64,000 bases of DNA from Caballeronia choica (lineage in GTDB: Bacteria > Pseudomonadota > Gammaproteobacteria > Burkholderiales > Burkholderiaceae), in assembly GCF_001544535.1 (NCBI RefSeq), contig NZ_FCON02000010.1:58049-122048 (forward strand), written 5' to 3'. A program made the translations under genes and the position numbers. The first letter of the stretch is position 1. Each line of letters opens with the position of its first letter. The notes beneath the pieces were generated by a model. That model searched no databases, was not told where the DNA came from, and worked only from the letters and a program-made list of their open reading frames with translations. Of this stretch, positions 54,708 through 63,699 are shown piece by piece.

Positions 54708-54770
54708 CGCCTCCCCGTCTGGCAAAAGTACACAACAACGCACGCGACAGCGCGTTCCTGGAGAACCGAA

Positions 54771-55844
54771 ATGCCCCCGCATAACACCGATGACGTCCGT
54801 ATCCGCGAATTGAAAGAACTGACCCCGCCCGCCCATTTGATCCGCGAGTTCGCCCTCGGCGAACCCGTGTCGGAACTGATCTATACCGCCCGCCAGTCGA
54901 TGCACCGCATCCTGCACGGGATGGACGACCGGCTGATCGTCATCATCGGGCCGTGCTCGATCCACGATCCCAAGGCCGCGATGGAATATGCCGGCCGGCT
55001 GATCGAGCAACGCAAGCGCTTTGCCGGCGAACTCGAAATCGTGATGCGCGTGTACTTCGAGAAACCGCGCACGACGGTCGGCTGGAAGGGGCTCATCAAC
55101 GATCCGTACATGGACAACAGCTTCAAGATCAACGACGGCCTGCGCGCCGCCCGCGAACTGCTGCTCAACATCAACGAAATGGGCCTGCCCGCCGGCACCG
55201 AATACCTCGACATGATCAGCCCGCAGTACATCGCCGACCTGATCTCGTGGGGCGCGATCGGCGCGCGCACGACCGAGTCGCAGGTGCATCGCGAACTGGC
55301 TTCGGGGCTGTCGTGCCCGGTCGGCTTCAAGAACGGCACGGACGGCAACGTGAAGATCGCCGTCGACGCGATCAAGGCTGCGTCGCAACCGCACCATTTC
55401 CTGTCGGTGACGAAGGGCGGCCATTCGGCGATCGTGTCCACGGCCGGCAACGAGGACTGCCACATCATCCTGCGCGGCGGCAAGGCGCCGAACTACGACG
55501 CCGACAGCGTGAACGCCGCGTGCAGTGACATCGGCAAGGCAGGGCTCGCCGCGCGCCTGATGATCGATGCGAGCCATGCGAACAGTTCGAAGAAGCATGA
55601 GAACCAGATTCCGGTCTGCGAGGACATCGGACGGCAGATCGCGGGCGGGGATGAACGGATCGTCGGCGTGATGGTGGAATCGCATCTCGTCGCCGGGCGG
55701 CAGGATTTGAAGGAGGGCTGCGAGCTGACCTACGGGCAGAGCATCACCGATGCGTGCATCGGCTGGGAGGAAAGCGTGAAGGTGCTGGAAGGACTGGCGG
55801 AGAACGTCAAGCAGCGGCGCGTGGCGCGCGGCGGCGGGAACTGA
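54771..55844 (+). CDS. aroG: 3-deoxy-7-phosphoheptulonate (DAHP) synthase, class I
   Basis: Condenses phosphoenolpyruvate and erythrose-4-phosphate, the committed step of aromatic amino-acid synthesis. 357 residues, E. coli AroG/AroF/AroH type. Family stretches: VIIGPCSIHDPKAAMEYA, MRVYFEKPRTTVGWKGLIND, LPAGTEYLDMISPQYIADL, ARTTESQVHRELASGLSCPVGFKNGTDG (split in family patterns), MIDASHANSSKKHENQ and GVMVESHLVAG. GGAG lies 8 bases before the ATG. Expression is probably controlled by the leader-peptide attenuator just upstream. The feedback specificity (Phe, Tyr or Trp) cannot be assigned by eye. Confidence 0.96.
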   Translation: MPPHNTDDVRIRELKELTPPAHLIREFALGEPVSELIYTARQSMHRILHGMDDRLIVIIGPCSIHDPKAAMEYAGRLIEQRKRFAGELEIVMRVYFEKPRTTVGWKGLINDPYMDNSFKINDGLRAARELLLNINEMGLPAGTEYLDMISPQYIADLISWGAIGARTTESQVHRELASGLSCPVGFKNGTDGNVKIAVDAIKAASQPHHFLSVTKGGHSAIVSTAGNEDCHIILRGGKAPNYDADSVNAACSDIGKAGLAARLMIDASHANSSKKHENQIPVCEDIGRQIAGGDERIVGVMVESHLVAGRQDLKEGCELTYGQSITDACIGWEESVKVLEGLAENVKQRRVARGGGN

Positions 55845-55871
55845 TTGGGCGTTTCACGCGTGCGAGGACTG

Positions 55872-55903
55872 AAAAAGGGCTGCGAAATTCGCAGCCCTTT
55901 TTT
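55872..55903. terminator. Bidirectional terminator, aroG / hmp
   Basis: Perfect stem with a GC-rich 9-bp core, extended by A5/T5 tracts to 14 bp (55872-55885 with 55889-55902), 3-base loop and T6. It lies between the convergent aroG and hmp genes and works in both directions. Confidence 0.92.
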
Positions 55904-55914
55904 ACTTGCTCGAA

Positions 55915-57117
55915 TCAGCCGAGCGTGCCCGAGCCGAAGATCTCGGTATGAATCCGCTCGGGAGGAATGCCCGCCGCATGCAACGCGGCGACCTGAGCGC
56001 TCATGAATCGGACCGGGCCGCAGACGTAGTAGTCGGCATCCGGCAATAGCGCACTGCCGACGAACTGCGCCCAGTCCATGCGTCCGAGGAAATCGAAGTC
56101 CGTGCCCTGCAAGTCAGCGGCACGAGCGGTTTCGTAAAACACGGCGCGCGACACGTTCGGATGCGTCGCGACCACCTCGTTCAGCCAATGTCTGAACGCA
56201 TGCACGCCGCCGTGACGGCACGCGTGCGCGAACACGACCCGCCGCGCGCTCCCTTTGCCGACGAGCGACGCCAGCATCGCCACCATCGGCGTGATCCCGA
56301 CCCCGCCGCTCATCAGGACGACAGGCGTCGTCTTCGAGCGATCGAGCGAAAACTCGCCCATCGGCGCGCTCACCTCGACGATCGAACCGACCTCGACGCC
56401 GTCATGCAGCCCATTCGAGATATGTCCGGCCGGCAAATCGGCGGGACGCTCGCGCTTGACCGAGATGCGCAGCCACTGGCCGTTCGGGGCATCGGACAGC
56501 GAGTACTGGCGCGGCTGATCGACACCGATTTCCTTCACGAACCGCTTCACGCTGATGTACTGGCCGGGCGCGAAATCGCAGACCTTGCCGCCATCGGACG
56601 GCTTCAGATAAAACGACGTGATCTCCTCGCTCTCCATTTCCTTGCGCATCACGACGAACGGCCGGAAGCCGCTCCACGCGGCGCCGTCATAGAGCGCCTG
56701 TTCCGCGCCGATCAGGATGCCGGCGAGTTGTCCGTAGGCGGCGGCCCAGGCGTCGAGCGTCGGTTGATCGATGGCATCGCCGAGCACTTCCGAGATCGAC
56801 GCGAGCAGGTTCTCGCCGACGATCGGGTAGTGCTCGGCGCGGATGTTCAGGCTCGCGTGCTTGTGCGCGATATGGGTGACGGCGCCGCCGAGCGCGCCGA
56901 GATTGTCGATGTTCGCCGCATACGCATAGACGGCGCGCGCCAGCGCCTCGGACTGTCCGCCGCTTTGCTGATGCGCCTGGTTGAACAGGTTCTTCAACTC
57001 GGGATGATGGGCGAACATCCGCTTGTAGAAATGCGTCGTGATGGTCGTGCCGAGTTCGGCAAGGACGGGCGCCGTGGCTTTAACGCGGGCGATCTGGTCG
57101 GCGGTCAATGCAGTCAT
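55915..57117 (-). CDS. hmp: Flavohemoprotein, nitric oxide dioxygenase
   Basis: Converts NO and O2 to nitrate with NAD(P)H. 400 residues. The globin domain (1-140) carries Tyr31 (B10), Gln55 (E-helix) and the proximal His87, equivalent to Y29/Q53/H85 in E. coli Hmp. The FAD domain (about 150-260) has RQYSLSDAP; the NAD domain ends with YYVCGPVRFM and a C-terminal ERIHTEIFG. AGGAG precedes the start. An NsrR-like operator (57130-57160) directly upstream indicates NO-responsive derepression. It lies 122 bases downstream of a cobalamin adenosyltransferase gene in the same direction. Confidence 0.96.
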   Translation of the reverse strand: MTALTADQIARVKATAPVLAELGTTITTHFYKRMFAHHPELKNLFNQAHQQSGGQSEALARAVYAYAANIDNLGALGGAVTHIAHKHASLNIRAEHYPIVGENLLASISEVLGDAIDQPTLDAWAAAYGQLAGILIGAEQALYDGAAWSGFRPFVVMRKEMESEEITSFYLKPSDGGKVCDFAPGQYISVKRFVKEIGVDQPRQYSLSDAPNGQWLRISVKRERPADLPAGHISNGLHDGVEVGSIVEVSAPMGEFSLDRSKTTPVVLMSGGVGITPMVAMLASLVGKGSARRVVFAHACRHGGVHAFRHWLNEVVATHPNVSRAVFYETARAADLQGTDFDFLGRMDWAQFVGSALLPDADYYVCGPVRFMSAQVAALHAAGIPPERIHTEIFGSGTLG

Positions 57118-57129
57118 TCGTTCTTCTCC

Positions 57130-57160
57130 TTAAAAGATGCGGTGATGCTACATCTTTTAA
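57130..57160 (-). promoter_or_regulatory. hmp: Probable NsrR operator of hmp
   Basis: Perfect 10-bp inverted repeat TTAAAAGATG...CATCTTTTAA separated by 11 bases. The AAGATG-N11-CATCTT core and spacing equal the outer halves of the known NsrR consensus; the central 11 bases match it poorly. It begins 13 bases before the hmp start codon, a position where bound repressor would block transcription. Confidence 0.65.
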
Positions 57161-57239
57161 GCGAACACAGAACGAGGGGTTTTGTCGCAGTTTGTGGATG
57201 GTGTGCTTGCGTTATGGATGGATGCTGAAGCGCGCCGCC

Positions 57240-57791
57240 CTACTTCCGCCGCTCGTGATCCCACAACACATCGCTGCCGCCATCCACGCGGTTCAATACG
57301 CGCGCGAGCACGAACAGCAAGTCCGACAGCCGGTTCACATACTGCCGGGGCGCAGCGTTGACCTTGTCCGCCCGCCCGAGCGCCACGATCGAGCGCTCGG
57401 CGCGCCGGCATACCGTGCGCGCGACATGCGCGAGCGCCGCCGCACGCGACCCGCCCGGCAGGATGAACTCCTTGAGCGGCGGCAGCGTCTCGTTGTAGTC
57501 GGCGAGCCACGCATCGAGTTGCGCCAGGTGGCGCGTCTCGATCATCGAATGCCCCGGGATGCACAGCTCGCCGCCGAGATCGAACAAGTCGTGCTGGATG
57601 TCGACGAGCAAGTCGCGCACGTTCCCCGGAAGCGGCTCGCACAACAGCACGCCGATCTGCGAGTTGAGTTCGTCGACATCGCCGATCGCAGCGATCCGCG
57701 CGTCGTCCTTCTGCACGCGGCTGCCGTCGCCGAGGCCGGTCGTGCCGTCGTCGCCGGTGCGCGTTGCTATTTTGCTCAGCCGATTGCCCAT
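57240..57791 (-). CDS. Cob(I)alamin adenosyltransferase, PduO type
   Basis: Makes adenosylcobalamin from cob(I)alamin and ATP. 183 residues, all-helical trimeric ATR family. The N-terminal ATP-binding motif reads KIATRTGDDGTTGLGDGSRV; VDELNSQIG, FILPGGS and the RRAERSIVAL helix plus NRLSDLLFVLAR complete the signature. No B12-dependent enzyme or cobalamin riboswitch is adjacent, so it probably serves a mutase elsewhere. It is upstream of hmp on the same strand and divergent from the D-lactate-dehydrogenase-like gene. Confidence 0.93.
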   Translation of the reverse strand: MGNRLSKIATRTGDDGTTGLGDGSRVQKDDARIAAIGDVDELNSQIGVLLCEPLPGNVRDLLVDIQHDLFDLGGELCIPGHSMIETRHLAQLDAWLADYNETLPPLKEFILPGGSRAAALAHVARTVCRRAERSIVALGRADKVNAAPRQYVNRLSDLLFVLARVLNRVDGGSDVLWDHERRK

Positions 57792-58011
57792 CGTTTCTCC
57801 CCGGTTGCCGTGGTCGCGCGGTGCATGCGCGGTCCATTATAGGTGCCTCGCGCGCACCGGCGATCAGGGGTCTATCGGCGTAAAATGTACTGGAAATGTC
57901 CTTTATGCGCGCCGTGCCGCTAGCGCCGCCGCGGCCGAACCCGATCAATCAGCAAACCAACAAGCAACAGGGCCGCCAGGCAAGGGCGCGCCCGATGTCC
58001 CGGAGACAACC

Positions 58012-59427
58012 GTGAATCATCCCGTTCCGCCACTGGCTGTTCGCCGTCCGTTCCCCGCCGCCCTGTTCGATGCGCTCAAGTCTGCGTTCGGCGATCGCGC
58101 GACCAGCGCGCAGGCCGTGCTCGCTCATCATGGCCGCGACGAATCCCCGTTCGACCCGCAATTGCCCGACGCCGTCGTCTTCGCGCGCAGCACGGAGGAA
58201 GTGCAGACGATCGTCAGGCTCTGCGGCGAGCATGATGTGCCGATGATTCCCTACGGCAACGGTTCGTCGCTGGAAGGCCACCTGCTCGCGGTGCAAGGCG
58301 GTGTATCGATCGATCTCTCCGAAATGAACCAGGTGCTCGCGATCAACGCCGAGGACCTGACCGTCACCGTCCAGCCGGGCATCTCGCGCAAGCAGTTGAA
58401 CGAGGCGCTGCGCGACACCGGCCTCTTCTTTCCGATCGACCCGGGCGCGGACGCCAGCATCGGCGGCATGACGGCGACGCGCGCCTCGGGCACCAACGCC
58501 GTGCGCTACGGCACGATGCGCGAGAACGTGCTCGCGCTCACCGTCGTGCTCGCCGACGGCCGCGTCATCAAGACCGGCACGCGGGCGCGCAAGTCGTCGG
58601 CGGGCTACGACCTGACGCGCTTGTTCGTCGGCTCGGAAGGCACGCTCGGCGTCATCACCGAAATCACCGTGCGGCTCTATCCGCAACCGGAAGCGGTATC
58701 GGCGGCGGTGTGCGCGTTTCCGTCGATGGGCGATGCGGTGCGCGCCGTGATCGAGACGATCCAGATGGGCGTGCCGGTCGCGCGGGTCGAATTCCTCGAC
58801 GCGCTCGCCGTGCGCGCGATCAACCGTCACTCGAACCTGACCTTCCGCGAATCGCCGATGCTGTTCTTCGAATTCCACGGCTCGGAGGCGAGCGTCGCGG
58901 AACAGGCGGGCATCGTGCAGGAGATCGTCGCGCAGAATTCGGGCGCCGATTTCGAATGGGCGACGCGCCCTGAAGACCGCAGCCGTCTCTGGAACGCGCG
59001 CCACGCCGCCTACTTCGCGATGCTTCAATTGAAGCCCGGCTGCCGCGCCGTGACGACCGACGTCTGCGTGCCGATCTCGCGGCTCGCGGAATGCGTGGTC
59101 GAGACCGAGCAGGACCTGATCGCGTCGACGCTGCCCTGCCCGATCGTCGGCCACGTGGGCGACGGCAATTTCCACGTCGCGATGCTGCTCGATCCGGCGA
59201 AGCCCGAAGAACTGGAAGAAGCGGAACGCATCAATCACCGGATCGTGCAGCGCGCGCTGCGCATGGGCGGCACGTGCACGGGCGAACACGGCGTCGGGCT
59301 GCACAAGATCGGCTTTATGATCGAAGAACACGGGGAGGACGCGATCGGCGTGATGCGCGCAATCAAGCATTCGCTCGACCCGAAGAATCTGATGAATCCG
59401 GGCAAGATCTTTTCCTTTGCGGCCTGA
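58012..59427 (+). CDS. FAD-linked oxidase, D-lactate dehydrogenase (cytochrome)-like
   Basis: 471 residues from a GTG at 58012 that has GGAG 6 bases upstream. The PCMH-type FAD domain covers about 45-225 (MIPYGNGSSLEGHLLAVQGG and MTATRASGTNAVRYGTM regions), and the FAD-oxidase C domain follows to the end, with GHVGDGNFHVAML and GTCTGEHGVGLHK. These are the marks of the D-2-hydroxyacid dehydrogenases (D-lactate, glycolate GlcD). The best guess is D-lactate to pyruvate. It lies 117 bases upstream of glcD, so 2-hydroxyacid oxidation genes are grouped here. Confidence 0.88.
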   Translation: MNHPVPPLAVRRPFPAALFDALKSAFGDRATSAQAVLAHHGRDESPFDPQLPDAVVFARSTEEVQTIVRLCGEHDVPMIPYGNGSSLEGHLLAVQGGVSIDLSEMNQVLAINAEDLTVTVQPGISRKQLNEALRDTGLFFPIDPGADASIGGMTATRASGTNAVRYGTMRENVLALTVVLADGRVIKTGTRARKSSAGYDLTRLFVGSEGTLGVITEITVRLYPQPEAVSAAVCAFPSMGDAVRAVIETIQMGVPVARVEFLDALAVRAINRHSNLTFRESPMLFFEFHGSEASVAEQAGIVQEIVAQNSGADFEWATRPEDRSRLWNARHAAYFAMLQLKPGCRAVTTDVCVPISRLAECVVETEQDLIASTLPCPIVGHVGDGNFHVAMLLDPAKPEELEEAERINHRIVQRALRMGGTCTGEHGVGLHKIGFMIEEHGEDAIGVMRAIKHSLDPKNLMNPGKIFSFAA

Positions 59428-59544
59428 TGCGGGCGCGATCCGGCCATCTCACGTAGAGCCGGACCGACGCTTGGGCCGCAAGCGCGCAAGACAGGTCGAC
59501 AGCAGTCTTTCAGACAATTCAAGAACCTAGCGCCTGGAGGAGAA

Positions 59545-61038
59545 ATGAACGCACCCACCGAGTTCACGCCTGAAGTGCTGGAACAGCGCCAGCGCGAGGT
59601 CGTGCAGGCGCTGATGGCCGTGCTGCCGACGCATTGCCTGCTGTTTCGCGACGAAGACACCGCGCCGTACGAATGCGACGGTCTCGCTGCCTACCGACGC
59701 CTGCCGCTCGCGGTCGCGTTGCCGGAAACGGAGGCGCAGGTTCAGCGCGTCGTGCAGATCTGCCTGCGGCTCGACGTGCCGATCGTCCCGCGCGGCGCGG
59801 GCACCGGCCTTTCGGGCGGCGCGATGCCGATCCGGCATGGCATCGTGCTGTCGCTCGCGCGTTTCCGGAAGATCGTCGAGGTCGATCCGTACGCGCGCAC
59901 CGCGACCGTCCAGCCGGGCGTGCGCAATCTCGCGATCTCCGAAGCCGCCGCGCCCTACGGCCTTTACTACGCGCCCGATCCGTCGTCGCAGATTGCGTGC
60001 ACGATCGGCGGGAATGTCTCCGAGAACTCCGGCGGCGTCCATTGCCTGAAGTACGGCCTCACGGTGCACAACGTCCTGCGCGTGCGCGCCGTGACGATGG
60101 AAGGCGATGTCGTCGAGTTCGGCTCGCTCGCGCCCGACGCGCCCGGGCTCGACCTGCTCGCGGTGCTGATCGGCAGCGAAGGCATGTTCGCGATCGTCAC
60201 CGAGATTACCGTCAAGCTGATCCCGAAGCCGCAGACGGCGCAAGTCATCATGGCGAGTTTCGACGACGTGGTGAAAGGCGGCAACGCGGTCGCCGCGATC
60301 ATCGCGGCGGGCATCATCCCGGCCGGCCTCGAAATGATGGACAAGCCCGCCACGCGGGCCGTCGAAGAATTCGTGCACGCGGGCTACGACCTCGACGCCG
60401 CCGCGATCCTGCTCTGCGAATCGGACGGCACGTACGACGAAGTCGCCGAGGAAATCGTGCGCATGACGGCCGTGCTCCGCGAAAACGGCGCAAGCCGCAT
60501 CCAGATTTCGCGTTCGGAGGCCGAGCGGCTCAAGTTCTGGTCGGGGCGCAAGAACGCGTTCCCGGCGGCGGGCCGCATGTCGCCGGATTACTACTGCATG
60601 GACGGCACCGTGCCGCGCCGCGCGATCGGGCCGCTGCTCGCGCGAATCGAGGAGATGGAAAAGAAATACGCGCTGCGCTGTATCAACGTGTTCCACGCCG
60701 GCGACGGCAACATGCATCCGCTGATCCTCTTCAACGGCAACGATCTCGACGAATGGCACCGTGCGGAGGCGTTCGGCTGCGACATCCTGGAAACCTGCGT
60801 CGAACTGGGCGGCACGGTGACGGGCGAGCATGGCGTCGGCATCGAGAAGATCAATTCGATGTGCGTGCAGTTTTCGCCGGAAGAGCGCGACGCGTTCCAT
60901 GCGGTCAAGCGCGCCTTCGACCCGCCGGGGCTCCTGAATCCCGACAAGGGCATCCCGACGCGCGCGCGCTGCGCCGAGTACGGCAAGATGCACATTCGCG
61001 GCGGACTGCTGCCGCATCCGGAGATTCCGCGCTTTTGA
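59545..61038 (+). CDS. glcD: Glycolate oxidase subunit GlcD
   Basis: FAD subunit of membrane-associated glycolate oxidase (glycolate to glyoxylate), 497 residues as in E. coli. FAD-binding PCMH segment with PRGAGTGLSGGAMP and the IGGNVSENSGGVHCLKYG motif; C-terminal oxidase domain with CINVFHAGDGNMHPLILF and GTVTGEHGVGIEK. GGAGGAG sits directly before the start. First of glcD-glcE-glcF. No glcC regulator, glcG or malate synthase is seen in the window after it. Confidence 0.95.
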   Translation: MNAPTEFTPEVLEQRQREVVQALMAVLPTHCLLFRDEDTAPYECDGLAAYRRLPLAVALPETEAQVQRVVQICLRLDVPIVPRGAGTGLSGGAMPIRHGIVLSLARFRKIVEVDPYARTATVQPGVRNLAISEAAAPYGLYYAPDPSSQIACTIGGNVSENSGGVHCLKYGLTVHNVLRVRAVTMEGDVVEFGSLAPDAPGLDLLAVLIGSEGMFAIVTEITVKLIPKPQTAQVIMASFDDVVKGGNAVAAIIAAGIIPAGLEMMDKPATRAVEEFVHAGYDLDAAAILLCESDGTYDEVAEEIVRMTAVLRENGASRIQISRSEAERLKFWSGRKNAFPAAGRMSPDYYCMDGTVPRRAIGPLLARIEEMEKKYALRCINVFHAGDGNMHPLILFNGNDLDEWHRAEAFGCDILETCVELGGTVTGEHGVGIEKINSMCVQFSPEERDAFHAVKRAFDPPGLLNPDKGIPTRARCAEYGKMHIRGGLLPHPEIPRF

Positions 61039-61137
61039 TTTCTGATCCACACGGCCGGGGTTATCCACGTTCACCCGAGTAGTGCGGCATGAACCGGCCG
61101 GTACAATCGATCGACAAGCCAAAAGAAGCAGGACACC

Positions 61138-62226
61138 ATGGAACACGACGATATCGTCGCCGGCTGGTCGGAACGGATTCGCCGCGCCACCGAGACCAGT
61201 ACGCCGCTCCGCATTCGCGGCGGCGGCACCAAGGACTGGTACGGGCAGAAGCTGCAGGGCGAGCTTCTCGATACGCGTGCGCATCGCGGGATCATCGAGT
61301 ACGACCCGGCCGAGCTCGTCATCACGGTGAAGGCGGGCACGCCGCTCGCGCAAGTCGAAGCGGCGCTGCGTGAACGCGACCAGATGCTGCCATTCGAGCC
61401 GCCGCACTTCGGGCGCGACGCGACCATCGGCGGCTGCATCGCGGCGGGCATCGCCGGCCCGCGCCGCGCGTGGACCGGCGCGCCGCGCGACTTCGTGCTC
61501 GGCGCGGTCGTGATGAACGGCCAGGGCCAGGTGCTGCACTTCGGCGGGCAGGTGGTGAAGAACGTCGCGGGCTACGATGTCTCGCGCCTGCTTGCCGGCT
61601 CGCTCGGCACGCTCGGGCTGATCCTCGAACTGTCGATCAAGGTGCTGCCGCGACCGGTCGCCGAAGCCACGCTCAAGTTCGACATGCACGCCACCGACGG
61701 CGTGCGCAAGCTCAACGAATGGGGCGGCCATCCGCTGCCGATCACCGGCAGCGCGTGGCGCGACGGCACCCTCGCGCTGCGGCTCGCGGGCGCGGAAGCC
61801 GCCGTGAAGTCGGCGCGCACGACGCTCGGCGGCGAAGTCGTCGATGCCGTCGAAGCCGACCGCTTCTGGATCGGCCTGCGCGAACAAACCGATCCGTTTT
61901 TCGCGGTGATCGAGCCGAAGGCGGCGCTCTGGCGCCTCGCGTTGCCGTCGATTGCCGAGCCGCTGCACTTGCCCGGCGCGCAACTGATGGAATGGGGCGG
62001 CGCGCAGCGTTGGTGGATCACCGACACCGACCCGCAAACCGTGCGCATCAGCGCGAAGCAGGCCGGCGGCCACGCGACCATCTTCCGTTCGGGCGCCGCC
62101 TACGATCGCAACGCGGGCGTCTTCACGCCGCTGCCGGCGCCCCTGATGAAGATTCATCGCGGATTGAAAGCCGCCTTCGATCCCGCGCGCATCTTCAACC
62201 GCGGCCGACTCTATCCCGATTTCTGA
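61138..62226 (+). CDS. glcE: Glycolate oxidase subunit GlcE
   Basis: Second FAD-binding subunit, 362 residues. It has a short PCMH domain only: LRIRGGGTKDWYG, PHFGRDATIGGCIAAGIAG and LHFGGQVVKNVAGYDVSRLLAGSLGTLG. The C-terminus ends in the usual FDPARIFNRGRLYPDF. AGGA precedes the ATG. It lies 99 bases after glcD and 19 bases before glcF, consistent with one operon for the three-subunit complex. Confidence 0.95.
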   Translation: MEHDDIVAGWSERIRRATETSTPLRIRGGGTKDWYGQKLQGELLDTRAHRGIIEYDPAELVITVKAGTPLAQVEAALRERDQMLPFEPPHFGRDATIGGCIAAGIAGPRRAWTGAPRDFVLGAVVMNGQGQVLHFGGQVVKNVAGYDVSRLLAGSLGTLGLILELSIKVLPRPVAEATLKFDMHATDGVRKLNEWGGHPLPITGSAWRDGTLALRLAGAEAAVKSARTTLGGEVVDAVEADRFWIGLREQTDPFFAVIEPKAALWRLALPSIAEPLHLPGAQLMEWGGAQRWWITDTDPQTVRISAKQAGGHATIFRSGAAYDRNAGVFTPLPAPLMKIHRGLKAAFDPARIFNRGRLYPDF

Positions 62227-62245
62227 GCCCAGGCGAACCCACGCG

Positions 62246-63472
62246 ATGCAAACCAATCTCGCCGATTTCATCCGCGGCACGCCCGATGGCGACGAAGCCG
62301 ATGCCATCCTGCGAAAGTGCGTGCACTGCGGTTTCTGCACGGCGACCTGCCCGACCTATCAAATCCTCGGCGACGAACTCGACGGCCCGCGGGGACGCAT
62401 CTACCTGATGAAGCAGATGCTCGAAGGCGCGCCGGTCACGCGCAGCACGCAACTGCATCTCGACCGCTGCCTCACCTGCCGCAATTGCGAAAGCACCTGC
62501 CCGTCGGGCGTGCAATACGGGCGGCTCGTCGAGATCGGGCGCAAGGTGGTCGAGGAGAAGGTGGAGCGGCCGCTCAGGCAACGCATCGAGCGCAAGCTGC
62601 TCGCGGGCTTCCTCACGAACAGCACGCTCTTCACGCCCGCGATGAAACTCGGCCAGCACTTCCGTCCGCTTCTGTCGAGGAAGCTGCGCGCGAAGATCCC
62701 GCTGTCGGAACGGCCGCTCGCCGCGCCCACGCGCAAGCACGAGCGCAAGATGCTGATGCTGTCGGGTTGCGTGCAGCCGGCGATGATGCCGAACGTCAAC
62801 ACGGCGACGGCGCGCGTCTTCGATGCGCTTGGCATCGAGATCGTGACGGCGCCCGATGCGGGCTGCTGCGGCGCGATCCGCCTGCATCTGGGCTACAACG
62901 ACGACGCGCTCGATGACGTGCGCAACAACATCGACGCGTGGTGGCCTTATGTCGAGAATGGCGTCGAGGCGATCGTGATGAACGCGTCGGGTTGCGGCGC
63001 GACGGTGAAGGAATACGCGCACCTCTTGCGCCGCGATCCGGCTTACGCGGAGAAGGCGCAACGCATTGTCGATCTGACGCGCGATCTCGCGGAAATCCTG
63101 CCGCAGTATGAGGAAGAACTGGTCACGCTCGCGCGGCGGCGTGGCGTGCACACCGTCGCGTTTCATCCGCCGTGCACGCTGCAGCACGGGCAGCAGATTC
63201 GCGGACAGGTCGAGCAGTTGCTGACGGCGCTCGGCATCGAAGTGCGCCTGCCTGCCGACAGTCATCTCTGTTGTGGGTCGGCTGGGACGTATTCGGTGCT
63301 GCAGCCGAAGCTGTCCTACACGCTGCGCGACCAGAAGCTCGACAAGCTCGAAAAGCTGGAAGCGCAGTTGATCGTGTCGGCGAATGTCGGGTGCATTGCG
63401 CATTTGCAGAGCGGCACGTCGACGCCGGTCACGCACTGGATTCAGTTGCTTGAGCATTTGCTGTATGGGTAG
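62246..63472 (+). CDS. glcF: Glycolate oxidase iron-sulfur subunit GlcF
   Basis: Electron-transfer subunit, 408 residues. Two [4Fe-4S] ferredoxin motifs near the N-terminus: CVHCGFCTATCPTY and CLTCRNCESTCPSG. Two cysteine-rich CCG domains follow: SGCVQPAMMP...DAGCCGAIRLH and FHPPCTLQHGQ...SHLCCGSAGTY. It passes electrons from GlcDE to the quinone pool. The last 150 bases show the same T/G-rich drift as other gene ends here. It is followed by the structured repeat element. Confidence 0.95.
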   Translation: MQTNLADFIRGTPDGDEADAILRKCVHCGFCTATCPTYQILGDELDGPRGRIYLMKQMLEGAPVTRSTQLHLDRCLTCRNCESTCPSGVQYGRLVEIGRKVVEEKVERPLRQRIERKLLAGFLTNSTLFTPAMKLGQHFRPLLSRKLRAKIPLSERPLAAPTRKHERKMLMLSGCVQPAMMPNVNTATARVFDALGIEIVTAPDAGCCGAIRLHLGYNDDALDDVRNNIDAWWPYVENGVEAIVMNASGCGATVKEYAHLLRRDPAYAEKAQRIVDLTRDLAEILPQYEEELVTLARRRGVHTVAFHPPCTLQHGQQIRGQVEQLLTALGIEVRLPADSHLCCGSAGTYSVLQPKLSYTLRDQKLDKLEKLEAQLIVSANVGCIAHLQSGTSTPVTHWIQLLEHLLYG

Positions 63473-63489
63473 AGGCGCTGGCGCTAGGG

Positions 63490-63644
63490 GTTGGTTACAC
63501 CGTTTGATGTTTTTACGCTTCTATGGAACTTGTTTTCTTTGTGGTTTATTTGCTCTGCCCCTGTCCGGGGCGGGACTCACTTTCTTTGCTGCTGCAAAGA
63601 AAGTAAGCAAAGAAAGCAGCTTTCCAACGCCAATTCTTGCCATG
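63490..63644. repeat. Repeat element, left part with palindrome
   Basis: AT-richer stretch without coding features. At 63579-63604 a perfect 11-bp inverted repeat (ACTTTCTTTGC / GCAAAGAAAGT, 4-base loop), extended with one mismatch to 63576-63607. From memory, TTTCTTTGC...GCAAAGAAAGTAAG modules are dispersed in many copies in Burkholderia-type genomes; copy number cannot be checked here. Confidence 0.6.
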
Positions 63645-63699
63645 CCCCGCTAGACCGCTCCCTCGGAGTGGTCCAACCGGGGGAGTGTCGTTAGCGGGG
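63645..63699. repeat. Nested hairpin (cruciform-like)
   Basis: Outer arms CCCCGCTA (63645-63652) and TAGCGGGG (63692-63699) enclose an inner hairpin at 63653-63673 (GACC.CTCC ... GGAG.GGTC). Together they form a branched stem structure directly left of the long inverted repeat. Confidence 0.65.
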
